From Amycolatopsis thermophila (GTDB lineage Bacteria > Actinomycetota > Actinomycetes > Mycobacteriales > Pseudonocardiaceae), in the NCBI RefSeq assembly GCF_030814215.1, contig NZ_JAUSUT010000001.1, positions 5,518,001-5,582,000 of the forward strand: a DNA stretch of 64,000 bases, read 5' to 3'. How positions within the stretch are numbered: position 1 is the stretch's first letter; every line of letters begins with the position of its first letter. Shown piece by piece: positions 52,816-62,164 of the stretch. Made by a program: the position numbers and the translations under genes. The notes beneath the pieces are model-generated. The model ran no database searches. It was not told the DNA's origin and saw nothing but the letters and a program-made list of their open reading frames with translations.

Positions 52816-53958
52816 TCAGTCGGTGGTGAGGATGTGGACGGCGCAGGCGCCGTTGTCGACGCCGAAGATGCCGCCCCCGGTGACGTGGGTCAGCGCCACT
52901 TCGGCGCCGGGCACCTGGAGGTCGCCAGCCTGTCCGGTCAGCTGCCAGTACGCCTCGCAGATCTGTGTGGCACCGGTCGCGCCGACGGGGTGGCCGCGGG
53001 AGAGCAGGCCCCCGCTGGGGCTGACCGCGACCCGGCCGTCCCGGTCGAACTCGCCGGCGACGATGGCCTTGTGCGCCTGCCCGCGGTCGGCCAGCCCGAG
53101 CGCCTCGGCGTGCAGCAGCTCGGCGATGGCAAAAGCGTCGTGTAGCTCCACGATGTCCACATCGGACGGGGCGAGGCCGGCCATCGCGTAGGCGGCCTTG
53201 GCGGTGCGCGCGGTGATCTCGGGCCAGGTCATGTCCCGGTATCCGGTGTGGAAACGGCCGGACCGCACAGCGCTGGCGCGGATGCGCACCGCCGGTGTGG
53301 GCAGCTGCGCGGCGATCTCCGCCGAGCACAGCAGAACCGCGGCCCCGCCGTCACTGTTGGGGCAGCAGTGCAGCAGCCGCAGCGGGTCCGCGATCGGGCG
53401 CGAGCCTGCAACGTCGGCCGGCGAGACTTCGCCCTGGAAGTGGGCGCGCGGATTGGCAGCGCCGTTGCGGCGGTTCTTCACCGAAACCGCCGACAACGCC
53501 TCGGGCGCAGCGCCGAAGTCGTGCAGATAGCGCTGGGCGCGCATCGCGTAGGCGGCGGGCATGACCATGCCCTGCTCGATCTCGATGTCGCCGGTGGTCA
53601 GGGGAAGTGTGCCACCGCCGAACCCGGTCAGGTTGTCCGCGCCGAACGCGACCACGCAGTCGGCCTGCCCGGTGGCGACCAACTGCCAGCCGAGATGCAC
53701 CGCCGCCGCACCGCTGGCGCAAGCGTTTTCGACGGTGTAGACCGGCTGGCCGGATACGCCGACGCGTTGCAGGACGCGCTGGGCCAGCAGCGAGCCCCCG
53801 TAGGTGGAGCCGCCGAACCCGGCGTCCACCTGCTCCGGTGTGATGCCGGTGCGCGCCAGCAGGTCTCGCACCGCGGCGTAGCCCAGGTCCGCGGCCTTGA
53901 TCCCGGGATGCTTGCCGAACGGGTGCACGGCCGCACCCGCGACGTAGACCGGCCTCAT
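52816..53958 (-). CDS. Thiolase-like protein (SCP-x/Ltp2 type)
   Basis: A 380-residue thiolase-fold enzyme. Cys80 in ENACASG is at the nucleophile position, ELHDAFA and SRGHPVGATG carry the two His blocks. Near the C-terminus the usual second Cys loop is THVTGGG, without Cys. With the DUF35 partner this resembles the SCP-x thiolase/aldolase group, in which some members (Ltp2) cleave by retro-aldol reaction rather than thiolysis. Activity here is undetermined. Overlaps the DUF35 gene by 4 bp. Confidence 0.85.
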   Translation of the reverse strand: MRPVYVAGAAVHPFGKHPGIKAADLGYAAVRDLLARTGITPEQVDAGFGGSTYGGSLLAQRVLQRVGVSGQPVYTVENACASGAAAVHLGWQLVATGQADCVVAFGADNLTGFGGGTLPLTTGDIEIEQGMVMPAAYAMRAQRYLHDFGAAPEALSAVSVKNRRNGAANPRAHFQGEVSPADVAGSRPIADPLRLLHCCPNSDGGAAVLLCSAEIAAQLPTPAVRIRASAVRSGRFHTGYRDMTWPEITARTAKAAYAMAGLAPSDVDIVELHDAFAIAELLHAEALGLADRGQAHKAIVAGEFDRDGRVAVSPSGGLLSRGHPVGATGATQICEAYWQLTGQAGDLQVPGAEVALTHVTGGGIFGVDNGACAVHILTTD

Positions 53959-54350
53959 CGCGCGCCGTCCTCTGCCGTGATGACGTAGGACATCAGCGGT
54001 CCCGCGTCGGTGCGGCCGATCTCGCCGATGCCCAGACGTACCGGCGTGCCGGGGGCGAAGGCCTCGCCGGTACCGCCATGGGCCAGTACCCGGACACCGT
54101 CGATATCCACATAGGACAGGACATACGGTGGTCGGTACGCGGCTGGCCCGGCCCGGACGACGGTCGAGGCGTACACGACGCCGCGGTCCCCGGTGGGCTC
54201 GTCGTGGACGTCTGTCGAGGCGCAGTGCGAGCACACGTCACGGGGCGGGAACCAGCGTGCGTCGCAGGCATGGCAGCGGGTGATGGTCAACGTGACGTTG
54301 TCGCCGTCGCGGCGGATCCACTCGCCGCCGACAGTCTCTACTGTGGTCAT
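53955..54350 (-). CDS. DUF35 OB-fold/zinc-ribbon partner protein
   Basis: A 131-residue protein. A rubredoxin-like zinc ribbon (CHACDARWFPPRDVCSHC, four Cys) is followed by an OB fold (GVVYASTVVRAGPAAYRPPYVLSYVDI). DUF35 proteins form a complex with SCP-x thiolases/aldolases and help bind acyl-CoA. GGAG lies before the ATG. Confidence 0.9.
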   Translation of the reverse strand: MTTVETVGGEWIRRDGDNVTLTITRCHACDARWFPPRDVCSHCASTDVHDEPTGDRGVVYASTVVRAGPAAYRPPYVLSYVDIDGVRVLAHGGTGEAFAPGTPVRLGIGEIGRTDAGPLMSYVITAEDGAR

Positions 54351-54364
54351 CGAGGCTCCTGTTC

Positions 54365-55168
54365 TCAATTGCCGGTGTAGTGGGGTGTGCGCCGCTCGGC
54401 GAAGGCGGTGCGGCCCTCGACGCGGTCGCGGGTGTCTCGGAGCACGCCCCAGAGCAACTGCTCCAGGGCGACGGATTGGCTCAGCGGGAGATCGTCACTA
54501 CGGGTGGCGAGGGTGACGAGGCTGGAGATCGCCAGCGGTCCGCAGGCGGCGATGCGGTCGGCGAGTTCAAGCGCGCGGTCGACGAGCTGGTCCGGGCGGA
54601 CGAGATCGCTGACCAGCCCGACCCGGTGCGCTTCGGCGGCGTCGATGCGGTCGCCGGTGAGGACCATCTTCAACGCGACCGCGCGTGGAATGGCACGCAG
54701 TAGCTTCGACACCCCGCCGACGGCCGGCACACTCGCCCAGCGGGGCTCGGGCAGTCCGAAGGTGGCGGCGTCGCTGGCGATCCGCAGGTGGCAGTCCAGC
54801 GCGAGTTCCATGCCCCCGCCGAGTGCGTGCCCGTTGACCGCCGCGATGAGGGGCTTGGTCAGGTTCAGCTCACTGAGGGTGATCGCGCGGACGTACAGCC
54901 CGTCGCCGACACTTTCTTCGTAGGGCGCGAAATAGGAGCGTGCGAACGAACTCTGCGGCGGCAGGGTGCGCTTGAGGTCCGCGCCCGTGCAGAACGCCCG
55001 CTGCCCGGCTCCGGTGAGCACTGCCACGCGCAGGCTCGAGTCGTCGCGGAAGGCGCGCAAGGTCTCGTTCAGTGCGCGCATGTCGGCGACGTCGAGGGCG
55101 TTGAGCGCTTCGGGCCGGTTGATCCGGATGACGAGGGTCTTGTCGTGGCGTTCGGTGTCGATGGCCAT
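54365..55168 (-). CDS. Enoyl-CoA hydratase/isomerase-family protein
   Basis: A 267-residue crotonase. The oxyanion-hole regions are FCTGADLKRTL and AVNGHALGGGMELALDC; the first catalytic Glu position is in MELALD and the second around LPEPRWASVPAVGG. It would hydrate an enoyl-CoA or act as isomerase. It starts 1 bp after the upstream CoA-transferase stop, so both are one operon. Confidence 0.88.
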   Translation of the reverse strand: MAIDTERHDKTLVIRINRPEALNALDVADMRALNETLRAFRDDSSLRVAVLTGAGQRAFCTGADLKRTLPPQSSFARSYFAPYEESVGDGLYVRAITLSELNLTKPLIAAVNGHALGGGMELALDCHLRIASDAATFGLPEPRWASVPAVGGVSKLLRAIPRAVALKMVLTGDRIDAAEAHRVGLVSDLVRPDQLVDRALELADRIAACGPLAISSLVTLATRSDDLPLSQSVALEQLLWGVLRDTRDRVEGRTAFAERRTPHYTGN

Positions 55169-55169
55169 G

Positions 55170-56402
55170 TCAGCCGATCACTTCCTGTTCGTGGAGACGG
55201 TCGTACTCGGCGCCGGTGAGCCCGAGCAGCTCGGTGCACACCGCACGGGTGTCGGCGCCCAGCAGTGGCGCGGGCGAGCGCAGGCGTCCTGGCGTGGTCG
55301 ACAGGCGGTAGGGGATGCCGTCGTAGACGCAGTCGCCCATTTCCGGGTGGCGCAGGGTGACCCAGTGGCGGCGTGCCGCGAGCTGCGGGTCGCGGTGCAG
55401 GAGGTCGGCGGCGTCGTTGACCGGTGCCGCCGGAACCCCGGCGGCTGCCAGTGCGTCGGCCAGTTCCCTGGCGTCCCAGTCGCGCACGGCTTCTCCCAGC
55501 GCCTTGTCGAGCAGCGCGGCCGCGGACCTGCGGCCGTCCCCGGTGGACATCTCGGTGCTGCGGGCCCAGTCCGGGTGACCGAGCACGCGGACCAGCCCGC
55601 GCCACTGCTCATCGGTGACAACGGCGATCGCGCACCAGCTGTCCTCGCCGGCACACCGGTACACGCCGTGCGGTGCAGCGACCTCGTCGAAGTTGCCGTC
55701 ACGCCGCACGTCGATCCCGACCCCGGCGGCGAGGATGGCTGGACCGATCGCGTTGACCGTGGACTCCAGCTGGGCCAGTTCGATGTACTGACCGCGACCG
55801 GTGCGTCGGCGTTGCCTGAGCGCGGCGAGCACCGCGATCGCCCCGTGGAGGGGATTGGGCACGTGGTCGGGATAGTTGGTGCCGGTGCCGACCGGGGCGC
55901 GATCGGGGTAGCCGGACAGCCCCAGCAGGCCCCCGGCGGCGGCGATCGACAGGCCATAGCCGCGGAAGTCCCGATGCGGCCCGCTCACGCCCTGCATCGG
56001 CATGTCCAGGTAGATCACGTCCGGCCGCACCGCGCATGCCGCCCGGTATCCCAGCCCGAGCCGCTCCATCGTCCCCGGGGTGAAGTTGTTCGCCACGATG
56101 TCGCTGGCCGCGATGAGCCGCAGCGCCAGCTCTCGGCCGACCGGGTGGCGCAGGTCCAGGCAGATGGACTTCTTGCTGGAGTTCCGGTTGGCGAAGTAGC
56201 CGCTCCGGTTCACCCCCGGCACGCCCCCGGCGAAGGGCGCCATGCTGCGGATCACGTCGGTCCGCGTCCGGGACTCGACCTTGATCACCTCCGCGCCGTG
56301 GTCAGCCAGCGGCTTGGTCAGGAACGGTCCCGCGCCCACCCACGTGAAGTCGGCGACCCGCACCCCGCGCAGTGGTCCTTCATCGTCGCTCGTCGCCATC
56401 AC
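55170..56402 (-). CDS. Class III (CaiB/BaiF) CoA-transferase, second copy
   Basis: A 410-residue enzyme of the same family as the product of 49425-50600 but not a close copy. LRGVRVADFTWVGAGPFLTKPLADHGAEVIKVE and SKKSICLDLRHPVGRELALRLI form the N-terminal domain, and NYPDHVPNPLHGAIAVLAAL includes the catalytic Asp. First gene of the minus-strand operon; an ATG one codon later is equally possible. Confidence 0.9.
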   Translation of the reverse strand: MMATSDDEGPLRGVRVADFTWVGAGPFLTKPLADHGAEVIKVESRTRTDVIRSMAPFAGGVPGVNRSGYFANRNSSKKSICLDLRHPVGRELALRLIAASDIVANNFTPGTMERLGLGYRAACAVRPDVIYLDMPMQGVSGPHRDFRGYGLSIAAAGGLLGLSGYPDRAPVGTGTNYPDHVPNPLHGAIAVLAALRQRRRTGRGQYIELAQLESTVNAIGPAILAAGVGIDVRRDGNFDEVAAPHGVYRCAGEDSWCAIAVVTDEQWRGLVRVLGHPDWARSTEMSTGDGRRSAAALLDKALGEAVRDWDARELADALAAAGVPAAPVNDAADLLHRDPQLAARRHWVTLRHPEMGDCVYDGIPYRLSTTPGRLRSPAPLLGADTRAVCTELLGLTGAEYDRLHEQEVIG

Positions 56403-56416
56403 TGTCTCCGTATCTG

Positions 56417-56430
56417 CGAAGTTGACTTCG
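56417..56430. promoter_or_regulatory. Palindrome in the divergent promoter of the catabolic cluster
   Basis: CGAAGT and ACTTCG flank TG, 15-28 bp upstream of the CoA-transferase start. It lies next to TCTCGTATCA (56434-56443). Candidate binding site for the IclR regulator. Confidence 0.4.
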
Positions 56431-56626
56431 AATTCTCGTATCAGGCGTGAAACCTGTCAACCAACTCTGCGAGGTGAACTCGTGCGAACAGGCTCTTGAC
56501 AAGACCGGCGCTTCGCGTGACGCTCACTCTAATCCGAGTATTCGAATCGCGATACGCAGTTGCGACACTCAGGGAGTTGGCGGACCGCGCGCGAGGAGAC
56601 CGAGCCAAAGGGAGGCTGCGTCACCC

Positions 56627-57649
56627 ATGAGCTATGCACGGCCGAGGATGCTGATCCTCGACGACTGGGAGGGCGAGATCCGGACCTCGCCCGGGGCGGA
56701 CCGGTTGCGGGAGCTTGCCGACGTGACCGTCCTGGACGGCCCGCTGGCGGAGGTACCGGACGACGAACTCGCCGACGTGCGGGTCGTGCTGGCGATCCGG
56801 GAGCGCACCCGCTTCAACACCGCAACGCTGAACCGGCTGCCGCGGCTGGAGCTGATCCTGCAGACCGGTGGGCATGCATACCACATCGACGCCGACGAGG
56901 TGGGTAGGCGTGGCATCGTGGTACCGCTGTGGCGCAGCCACGACGCGTGTGAGGCGGCTATGCGAGAGCTCACGTTCGGCCTGATGATCGCTGCGCTGCG
57001 CAAGTTCCCCGAGGCGAACCAAGCGCTATCGGTCGGCGACTGGCCCGGCATCCTGGGCGGTACCCTGCGCGGCCGTCGTCTGGGGATTCTGGGTATGGGC
57101 CTGCAGGGCAAGGCCGTGGCTCGGCTTGGCCGGGCGTTCGACATGGACGTCGTCGCCTGGGCACGTCCCGGCAGCAGTGCCGTCGGCAGTGACGACGGCG
57201 TGCCACGGCTGCCGATGGACGAACTGCTGACCACGTCGGATGTGGTGAGCATCCACCTGCGGCTCTCGCCGGATTCCCGGGGCTTGCTGGGCGCCGCGGA
57301 GCTGCGCTCCATGAAGCCCGGCTCCGTGCTGATCAACACGGCGCGTGGGGCGATCGTCGACGAGGAGGCACTGGTCGAGGTGCTGCGGGACGGTCCGTTG
57401 CGCGCGGCCGGCCTGGACGTGTTCACCGTCGAGCCACTGCCGAAGGACTCACCCCTGCGCAGCTTGCCCAACGTGGTGCTCACCCCGCACATCGGCTGGA
57501 CGGTCCGGGAGGCCTTCGCCGAGTTCGCCGACGGCGCGGCCGGGCAACTGGAGGACTACCTCGCTCATCGGCTCGACCAGCGAGAGCTGGCCTTCCCCCC
57601 GCCGCAGCAGCGAGGAACGGACGTGATCGGCGGTGTGAGCACGCGATGA
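56627..57649 (+). CDS. D-2-hydroxyacid dehydrogenase
   Basis: A 340-residue enzyme of the 2-hydroxyacid dehydrogenase family. The NAD fold is GRRLGILGMGLQGKAVARLG; the catalytic Arg lies in INTARGAIVDEEAL, the Glu in the block near FTVEPLP, and His in TPHIGWT. It would interconvert a 2-oxo and D-2-hydroxy acid, or in this cluster act on a dicarboxylic intermediate. The ATG has GGGAGG about 11 bp before it. The stop overlaps the next ATG. Confidence 0.88.
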   Translation: MSYARPRMLILDDWEGEIRTSPGADRLRELADVTVLDGPLAEVPDDELADVRVVLAIRERTRFNTATLNRLPRLELILQTGGHAYHIDADEVGRRGIVVPLWRSHDACEAAMRELTFGLMIAALRKFPEANQALSVGDWPGILGGTLRGRRLGILGMGLQGKAVARLGRAFDMDVVAWARPGSSAVGSDDGVPRLPMDELLTTSDVVSIHLRLSPDSRGLLGAAELRSMKPGSVLINTARGAIVDEEALVEVLRDGPLRAAGLDVFTVEPLPKDSPLRSLPNVVLTPHIGWTVREAFAEFADGAAGQLEDYLAHRLDQRELAFPPPQQRGTDVIGGVSTR

Positions 57650-59121
57650 CGATGGACCGTCACGACCACTGGATCGCCGGCCGCGCGGTGTCACCGCACT
57701 CCGGCGACTACCTGCCCACGCTCGATCCGATGACCACACGCCCGTGGGCGGAGATCGCCCGCGGTGACGCCGAGGACATCGACCGAGCGGTGACCGCGGC
57801 GCAGGATGCGTTCCCCGCGTGGCGCGCCACGGCACCCAGCCGGCGAGCGGAGACCCTGTGGAAGCTCGGCGACCTGATCGCCGAGCACGCCGATGAGCTC
57901 GCGCAGCTCGAATCGCGGGACGCCGGCAAGGTGATCCGCGAAGTCCGCGGCCAGCAGGTGGCGCTGCGCAACTGGTACCACTACTACGCCACCCTCGCCC
58001 ACCACATGGAGGGCCGGCACATTCCGCACGACAGCCGGACCCTCACCGCCATCACCGTGCGCGAACCCTACGGCGTCATCGGGGTCATTCCCGCGTTCAA
58101 CTCACCGATGTTCCTGGGCGCGATGGGCCTGGCTCCCGCCCTGGCCGCCGGGAACACCGTGGTCGTCAAACCGCCCGAGGTCAACGCGCTGTCGCTGCGG
58201 CTGCTCGGACAGCTCGCCCAGCAGGCCGGCCTGCCCGACGGTTGCCTGAACATCGTGCACGGTTACGGCCACGAGGCCGGCGACGCGCTTGTCGGCCACC
58301 CGCTGGTCCGCAAGGTGTTCTTCACCGGCGGCCCCGAGTCGGCGAAAGCGGTCACCGCCCGCGCCGCCGCGGGACTCAAGCCGACCGTGCTGGAGCTGGG
58401 CGGCAAGTCGGCGAACATCTTCTTCGACGACGTCGACGTCGAGCAGGTCACCAACGGGGTGATCGCCGGAATCTTCGCCGCCGCCGGCCAAACCTGTGTC
58501 GCCGGATCCCGGCTACTGGTCCAGCACGGCGTCGCCGATGAGCTGGTCAAGGCAATCGGCGAACGGACCCGGCGGATCCGACTCGGTGATCCGACCTCGC
58601 CCGACACGGAGATGGGACCGATCTCCCAGGAGAAGATCCACACCGGTGTCGCCCACCGGGTCGCCGAAGCCATCAACGATGGCGCCGCAGTCGTCGCAGG
58701 CGGCCCGGATGCGCCCATCCCTGACGCGGGCTGGTTCTACGCCCCCACCGTGCTCGACGGCGTCACCAACGACATGGCCGTCGCCCGCAACGAACTGTTC
58801 GGCCCCGTCCTGTCCGTCATCCGGTTCCAGGATGAGGACGAGGCCATCGCGATCGCCAATGACTCCGATTTCGGCCTCGCCGGCGGCGTCTGGACCAACA
58901 ACCTCCAGCGGGCCCACCGTGTCGCCCGTCAGCTCGAAGCCGGGACCGTGTGGGTCAACACCTACCGGGCCCTGCACTACGGCACCCCGTTCGGCGGCAC
59001 CAAGACCAGTGGGTACGGCCGCGAAAACGGCCTGGACGGCTTCGCCGAGTTCACCCAGCCCAAATCCATCTGGTTCGAATCCAGCACCGAACCGATGGCC
59101 GATCCCTTCACCCTGCGCTGA
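57646..59121 (+). CDS. NAD(P)-dependent aldehyde dehydrogenase
   Basis: A 491-residue class I-type enzyme, closer to betaine/vanillin-type than to the one at 23700-25217. PAFNSP replaces the usual PWN(F/Y)P in the cofactor site, FTGGPESAKA is the NAD loop, Glu in LELGGKSAN and Cys in AAGQTCVAGSR are the catalytic pair. It is coupled by a 4-bp overlap to the hydroxyacid dehydrogenase and probably oxidises a semialdehyde to acid. Confidence 0.88.
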   Translation: MTMDRHDHWIAGRAVSPHSGDYLPTLDPMTTRPWAEIARGDAEDIDRAVTAAQDAFPAWRATAPSRRAETLWKLGDLIAEHADELAQLESRDAGKVIREVRGQQVALRNWYHYYATLAHHMEGRHIPHDSRTLTAITVREPYGVIGVIPAFNSPMFLGAMGLAPALAAGNTVVVKPPEVNALSLRLLGQLAQQAGLPDGCLNIVHGYGHEAGDALVGHPLVRKVFFTGGPESAKAVTARAAAGLKPTVLELGGKSANIFFDDVDVEQVTNGVIAGIFAAAGQTCVAGSRLLVQHGVADELVKAIGERTRRIRLGDPTSPDTEMGPISQEKIHTGVAHRVAEAINDGAAVVAGGPDAPIPDAGWFYAPTVLDGVTNDMAVARNELFGPVLSVIRFQDEDEAIAIANDSDFGLAGGVWTNNLQRAHRVARQLEAGTVWVNTYRALHYGTPFGGTKTSGYGRENGLDGFAEFTQPKSIWFESSTEPMADPFTLR

Positions 59122-59170
59122 CCGAGCCCGCCGGCAACCAACCCCATCCTGTCAACGACGACGAGGAGAA

Positions 59171-60595
59171 ATGATGAACACCCCCAACAGCTACGACCTC
59201 GTGGTAGTCGGTTCCGGCGCCGCCGGACTCGCCGCAGCCGTCAGCTACGCCGAAGCGACCGCCCACCGGGCCCAACCACCGCGAATCGCACTACTCGAGC
59301 GATCCACAGAGGACCAGCGAGGCGGGGCAACTCGGTGGACCGGGGCGTTCCTGCGCATCACTGAGGAACGCAAGCTCGACCCCGACTGGGCGGACCACGT
59401 CCAGCGGGTCTCCGGCGGGCTGTCCGATTACGAGTACTGCAAGACCCTGGAACGTGAGACCCCGGCCACCCTCAAGTTCATCGAAGACCGCGGGGTCGCC
59501 CTGGAATTCAACGAGTTCCCCATCGCGCACACCTTCGCCGACGGCAGCCCCACCATGACCCCGCCCGGCAACCCCGTCGGTGGAGGAGCCTCCATCGTCA
59601 AGGCCCTCTCGGCCAAGCTCGACGAACACCCCAACGTCGACGTGCACTTCCAGACCGAAGCCATTCGCCTCACCACCGGCGAGGACGGCGCGGTCGACGG
59701 CATCGTCGTACGCGGCCCCGACGGCTACGCCACCCGTCTTGGCGCCGGAGCCGTCGTCCTGGCCTGCGGCGGCTTCGAAGGCAACGCCGAGATGCTCACC
59801 CGCTACCTGGGCGCCAATGCGTGCGACCTGCCCCTGATCGCGCCGGGAATCGCCAACAACCGCGGCGACGGTATCCGCATGGCCCTGGAACTCGGCGCCG
59901 ACACGGCCGGCCAGTTCGACATGATCCACGCCGAACCAGTCGACCGCCGCACCCGGAAAGCCGACGCGGTCCTCTACGGCTACACCGGCGGCATCTTCGT
60001 CAACGGCAAGGCCGAACGGTTCTTCGATGAGGGCAGGGACACCTGGGACAACACCTTCGAGCTCATCGGCTACGAGATCTGGCGCCACCAGAACCAGGAG
60101 GCCTACTGGATCGCCGACGCGCACAGCCTCGACATCCCCGGGATCCGCAACGCCTGGCTGTCCGACGTACCACCGGAACAGGCCGACACCCTCGACGAGC
60201 TCGCCCGCAAGCTCGGGCTGCAACCAGAAGCGCTGGAAAAGACCGTCGCCGACTTCAACTCCGCGGTCGGCCCCGGCGAGTTCGACCACACCCGCTTCGA
60301 CGGCAAAGCCACCGTCGGGCTGACCCCACCGAAGTCCAACTGGGCCACCCCGCTGGACACCCCACCGTTCATCGGCATCCCGCTCACGGCGGCGATCTGC
60401 TTCACCTACGGTGGCATCCGCACCGACACGAACGCCCGCGTGGTGACTCCCAGCGGCGTGCCCATCCCCGGCCTCTACGCCGCGGGAGAGCTCACCGGCC
60501 TCTTCTACCACGAGTACCCGCCGGCCACGTCGGTGCTGCGCTCCCTCACCTTCGGCCGCCTCGCCGGACAACACGCCGCGGCACAACTCGCCTGA
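59171..60595 (+). CDS. Fumarate-reductase/TcuA-type flavoprotein dehydrogenase
   Basis: A 474-residue FAD protein of the succinate dehydrogenase/fumarate reductase flavoprotein family. VVVGSGAAGLAAAVSYAEA is the FAD fold, and RGGATRWTGAFLRI, ACGGFEGNAEM and YAAGELTGLFYHEYPPATSVLRSLTFGR follow the family pattern. Length and TRWTGA resemble tricarballylate dehydrogenase TcuA and 3-ketosteroid dehydrogenase relatives, which form a C=C next to a carboxyl or carbonyl. A GAGGAGA site precedes ATGATG. Confidence 0.85.
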   Translation: MMNTPNSYDLVVVGSGAAGLAAAVSYAEATAHRAQPPRIALLERSTEDQRGGATRWTGAFLRITEERKLDPDWADHVQRVSGGLSDYEYCKTLERETPATLKFIEDRGVALEFNEFPIAHTFADGSPTMTPPGNPVGGGASIVKALSAKLDEHPNVDVHFQTEAIRLTTGEDGAVDGIVVRGPDGYATRLGAGAVVLACGGFEGNAEMLTRYLGANACDLPLIAPGIANNRGDGIRMALELGADTAGQFDMIHAEPVDRRTRKADAVLYGYTGGIFVNGKAERFFDEGRDTWDNTFELIGYEIWRHQNQEAYWIADAHSLDIPGIRNAWLSDVPPEQADTLDELARKLGLQPEALEKTVADFNSAVGPGEFDHTRFDGKATVGLTPPKSNWATPLDTPPFIGIPLTAAICFTYGGIRTDTNARVVTPSGVPIPGLYAAGELTGLFYHEYPPATSVLRSLTFGRLAGQHAAAQLA

Positions 60596-60612
60596 ACCCG
60601 GGCCTCCAAATC

Positions 60613-60649
60613 GCGCGGGCCGCAACCGCACCGGAGCTGCGGCCCGCGC
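60613..60649. terminator. GC-rich hairpin after the flavoprotein gene
   Basis: GCGCGGGCCGCA and TGCGGCCCGCGC form a perfect 12-bp stem with a 13-base loop, 18 bp after the flavoprotein stop. It has no U-run; it may terminate or reduce reading into the MFS gene. Confidence 0.6.
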
Positions 60650-60739
60650 CCTCTCACGCCCATTTGACGGCGCGCGCCCGCTCATCGAGTTTCGCCCGCC
60701 AACCTCCAGTCCTCACCGCACCGCCAGGAGCGAGATCGC

Positions 60740-62164
60740 ATGCAGCCCAGCGCACCAGACGCCGGGAGGGCCGCGGCACACGTTGCCGCGCGCCTGGACC
60801 GGCTGCCGGTCACCAGATGGCACCGCAAGATGACCTTCTTGGTCGGCATCGGCACGTTTTTCGACATGTACGAGGTGTTCCTCGGTGGTGTGATGGCCGC
60901 GGTCATCGCCCAGCAGTGGCACCTGACCGGAACAGAGAAGTCCGCCGTGGTCGGCGCCGCGTTCCTCGGGATGTTCTTCGGGTCCAGCCTGCTCGGAGTC
61001 CTGGCCGACCGGCTGGGACGGCGCACCATGTTCCTGGTCAACCTCGGCGCCTACGGGCTCGCCAGCCTGCTCACCGCCGCCTCGCCCAACTTGGCGTGGC
61101 TACTGGGGCTGCGGTTCATCACCGGCCTCGGCGTCGGCGCGGAACTGACCCTGGTCGACACCTACCTGGCCGAGTTCCTGCCCCGGACCGTACGCGGCCG
61201 CTACATCGCCTGGGCCTACACCCTCGGCTTCATCGCCGTGCCGATCGTGGCGTTCGTCGCGGCGAAAACCGTGGCCGCGCACACGGTGTTCGGCCTCGCG
61301 GGCTGGCGAATGCTGCTCATCCTCGGCGCGACCGGATCGATCGTGATCTGGCTCGCGCGGCGTCAACTGCCCGAGTCGCCACGCTGGCTGGCCGTGCAGC
61401 GTCGATCCGCCGAAGCCGAGCAGGTGGTCGCCCGGATCGAGTCCATCGTGCAACGTCAATCGGGCGCGGCGTTGCCGCCCGTTCCCACTACCGAGGCGGC
61501 GCAGGTGCATCGAGTGCCGCTGAGCGGAATGTTCCGTGGCGAGCTGCGCAACCGCACGATCATGTGGTGGATCTTCCAGGTGTTGCAGACCGTCGCCTAC
61601 TACGGTTTCGGTGCTCTGGCGCCCATCGTGCTGACCGCCAAGGGGTTCGACATCACCTCGTCGCTGGGGTACGCGGCGGCCAGTTTCCTCGGCTATCCGG
61701 TCGGATCGGCGCTGTCGATTCCGCTGGTGGACCGGTTCGAGCGGAAACGGTTGATCATCGTTTCCGCTTTGGGGATCGCGCTTTTCGGCCTGCTGTTCGG
61801 CATGGCCGCATCGTCCGCGCTGATCGTCACCACCGGGTTCCTGCTGACCGTGTGCAGCAACGTGTTTTCCAACTCGTTCCACATCTATCAGACCGAGATC
61901 TTCCCGACCAGCCTGCGCAGCAGCGCGATCGGCATCGCCTATTCGTTGTCCCGCCTCACCTCCGCGGTACTGCCCTTCGTCGCGATCACGGCGCTTGACC
62001 ACCTCGGCGCCACCGCGGTGTTTTTTGGCTCGGCCGTACTGATCGGCGTGCTGTGCCTGGATGTCGGCCTGCTCGGCCCGCGCAGCACCGGCCGCCCGCT
62101 GGAAACTGTCGCCGAGCGCACCCCCAGCGCCACCGAAAGCGCGCCCGCGTCGGAAACCGCGTGA
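60740..62164 (+). CDS. MFS metabolite importer (sugar/acid:proton symporter-like)
   Basis: A 474-residue transporter with 12 helices. FFDMYEVFLGGVMAAVI in helix 1 (Asp) and GVLADRLGRRTMF in loop 2-3 are typical of the MFS metabolite:H+ symporter and aromatic acid:H+ groups, and LPESPRWL is the central-loop signature. It likely brings in the substrate of the catabolic cluster. Last gene of the plus-strand run. Confidence 0.87.
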   Translation: MQPSAPDAGRAAAHVAARLDRLPVTRWHRKMTFLVGIGTFFDMYEVFLGGVMAAVIAQQWHLTGTEKSAVVGAAFLGMFFGSSLLGVLADRLGRRTMFLVNLGAYGLASLLTAASPNLAWLLGLRFITGLGVGAELTLVDTYLAEFLPRTVRGRYIAWAYTLGFIAVPIVAFVAAKTVAAHTVFGLAGWRMLLILGATGSIVIWLARRQLPESPRWLAVQRRSAEAEQVVARIESIVQRQSGAALPPVPTTEAAQVHRVPLSGMFRGELRNRTIMWWIFQVLQTVAYYGFGALAPIVLTAKGFDITSSLGYAAASFLGYPVGSALSIPLVDRFERKRLIIVSALGIALFGLLFGMAASSALIVTTGFLLTVCSNVFSNSFHIYQTEIFPTSLRSSAIGIAYSLSRLTSAVLPFVAITALDHLGATAVFFGSAVLIGVLCLDVGLLGPRSTGRPLETVAERTPSATESAPASETA

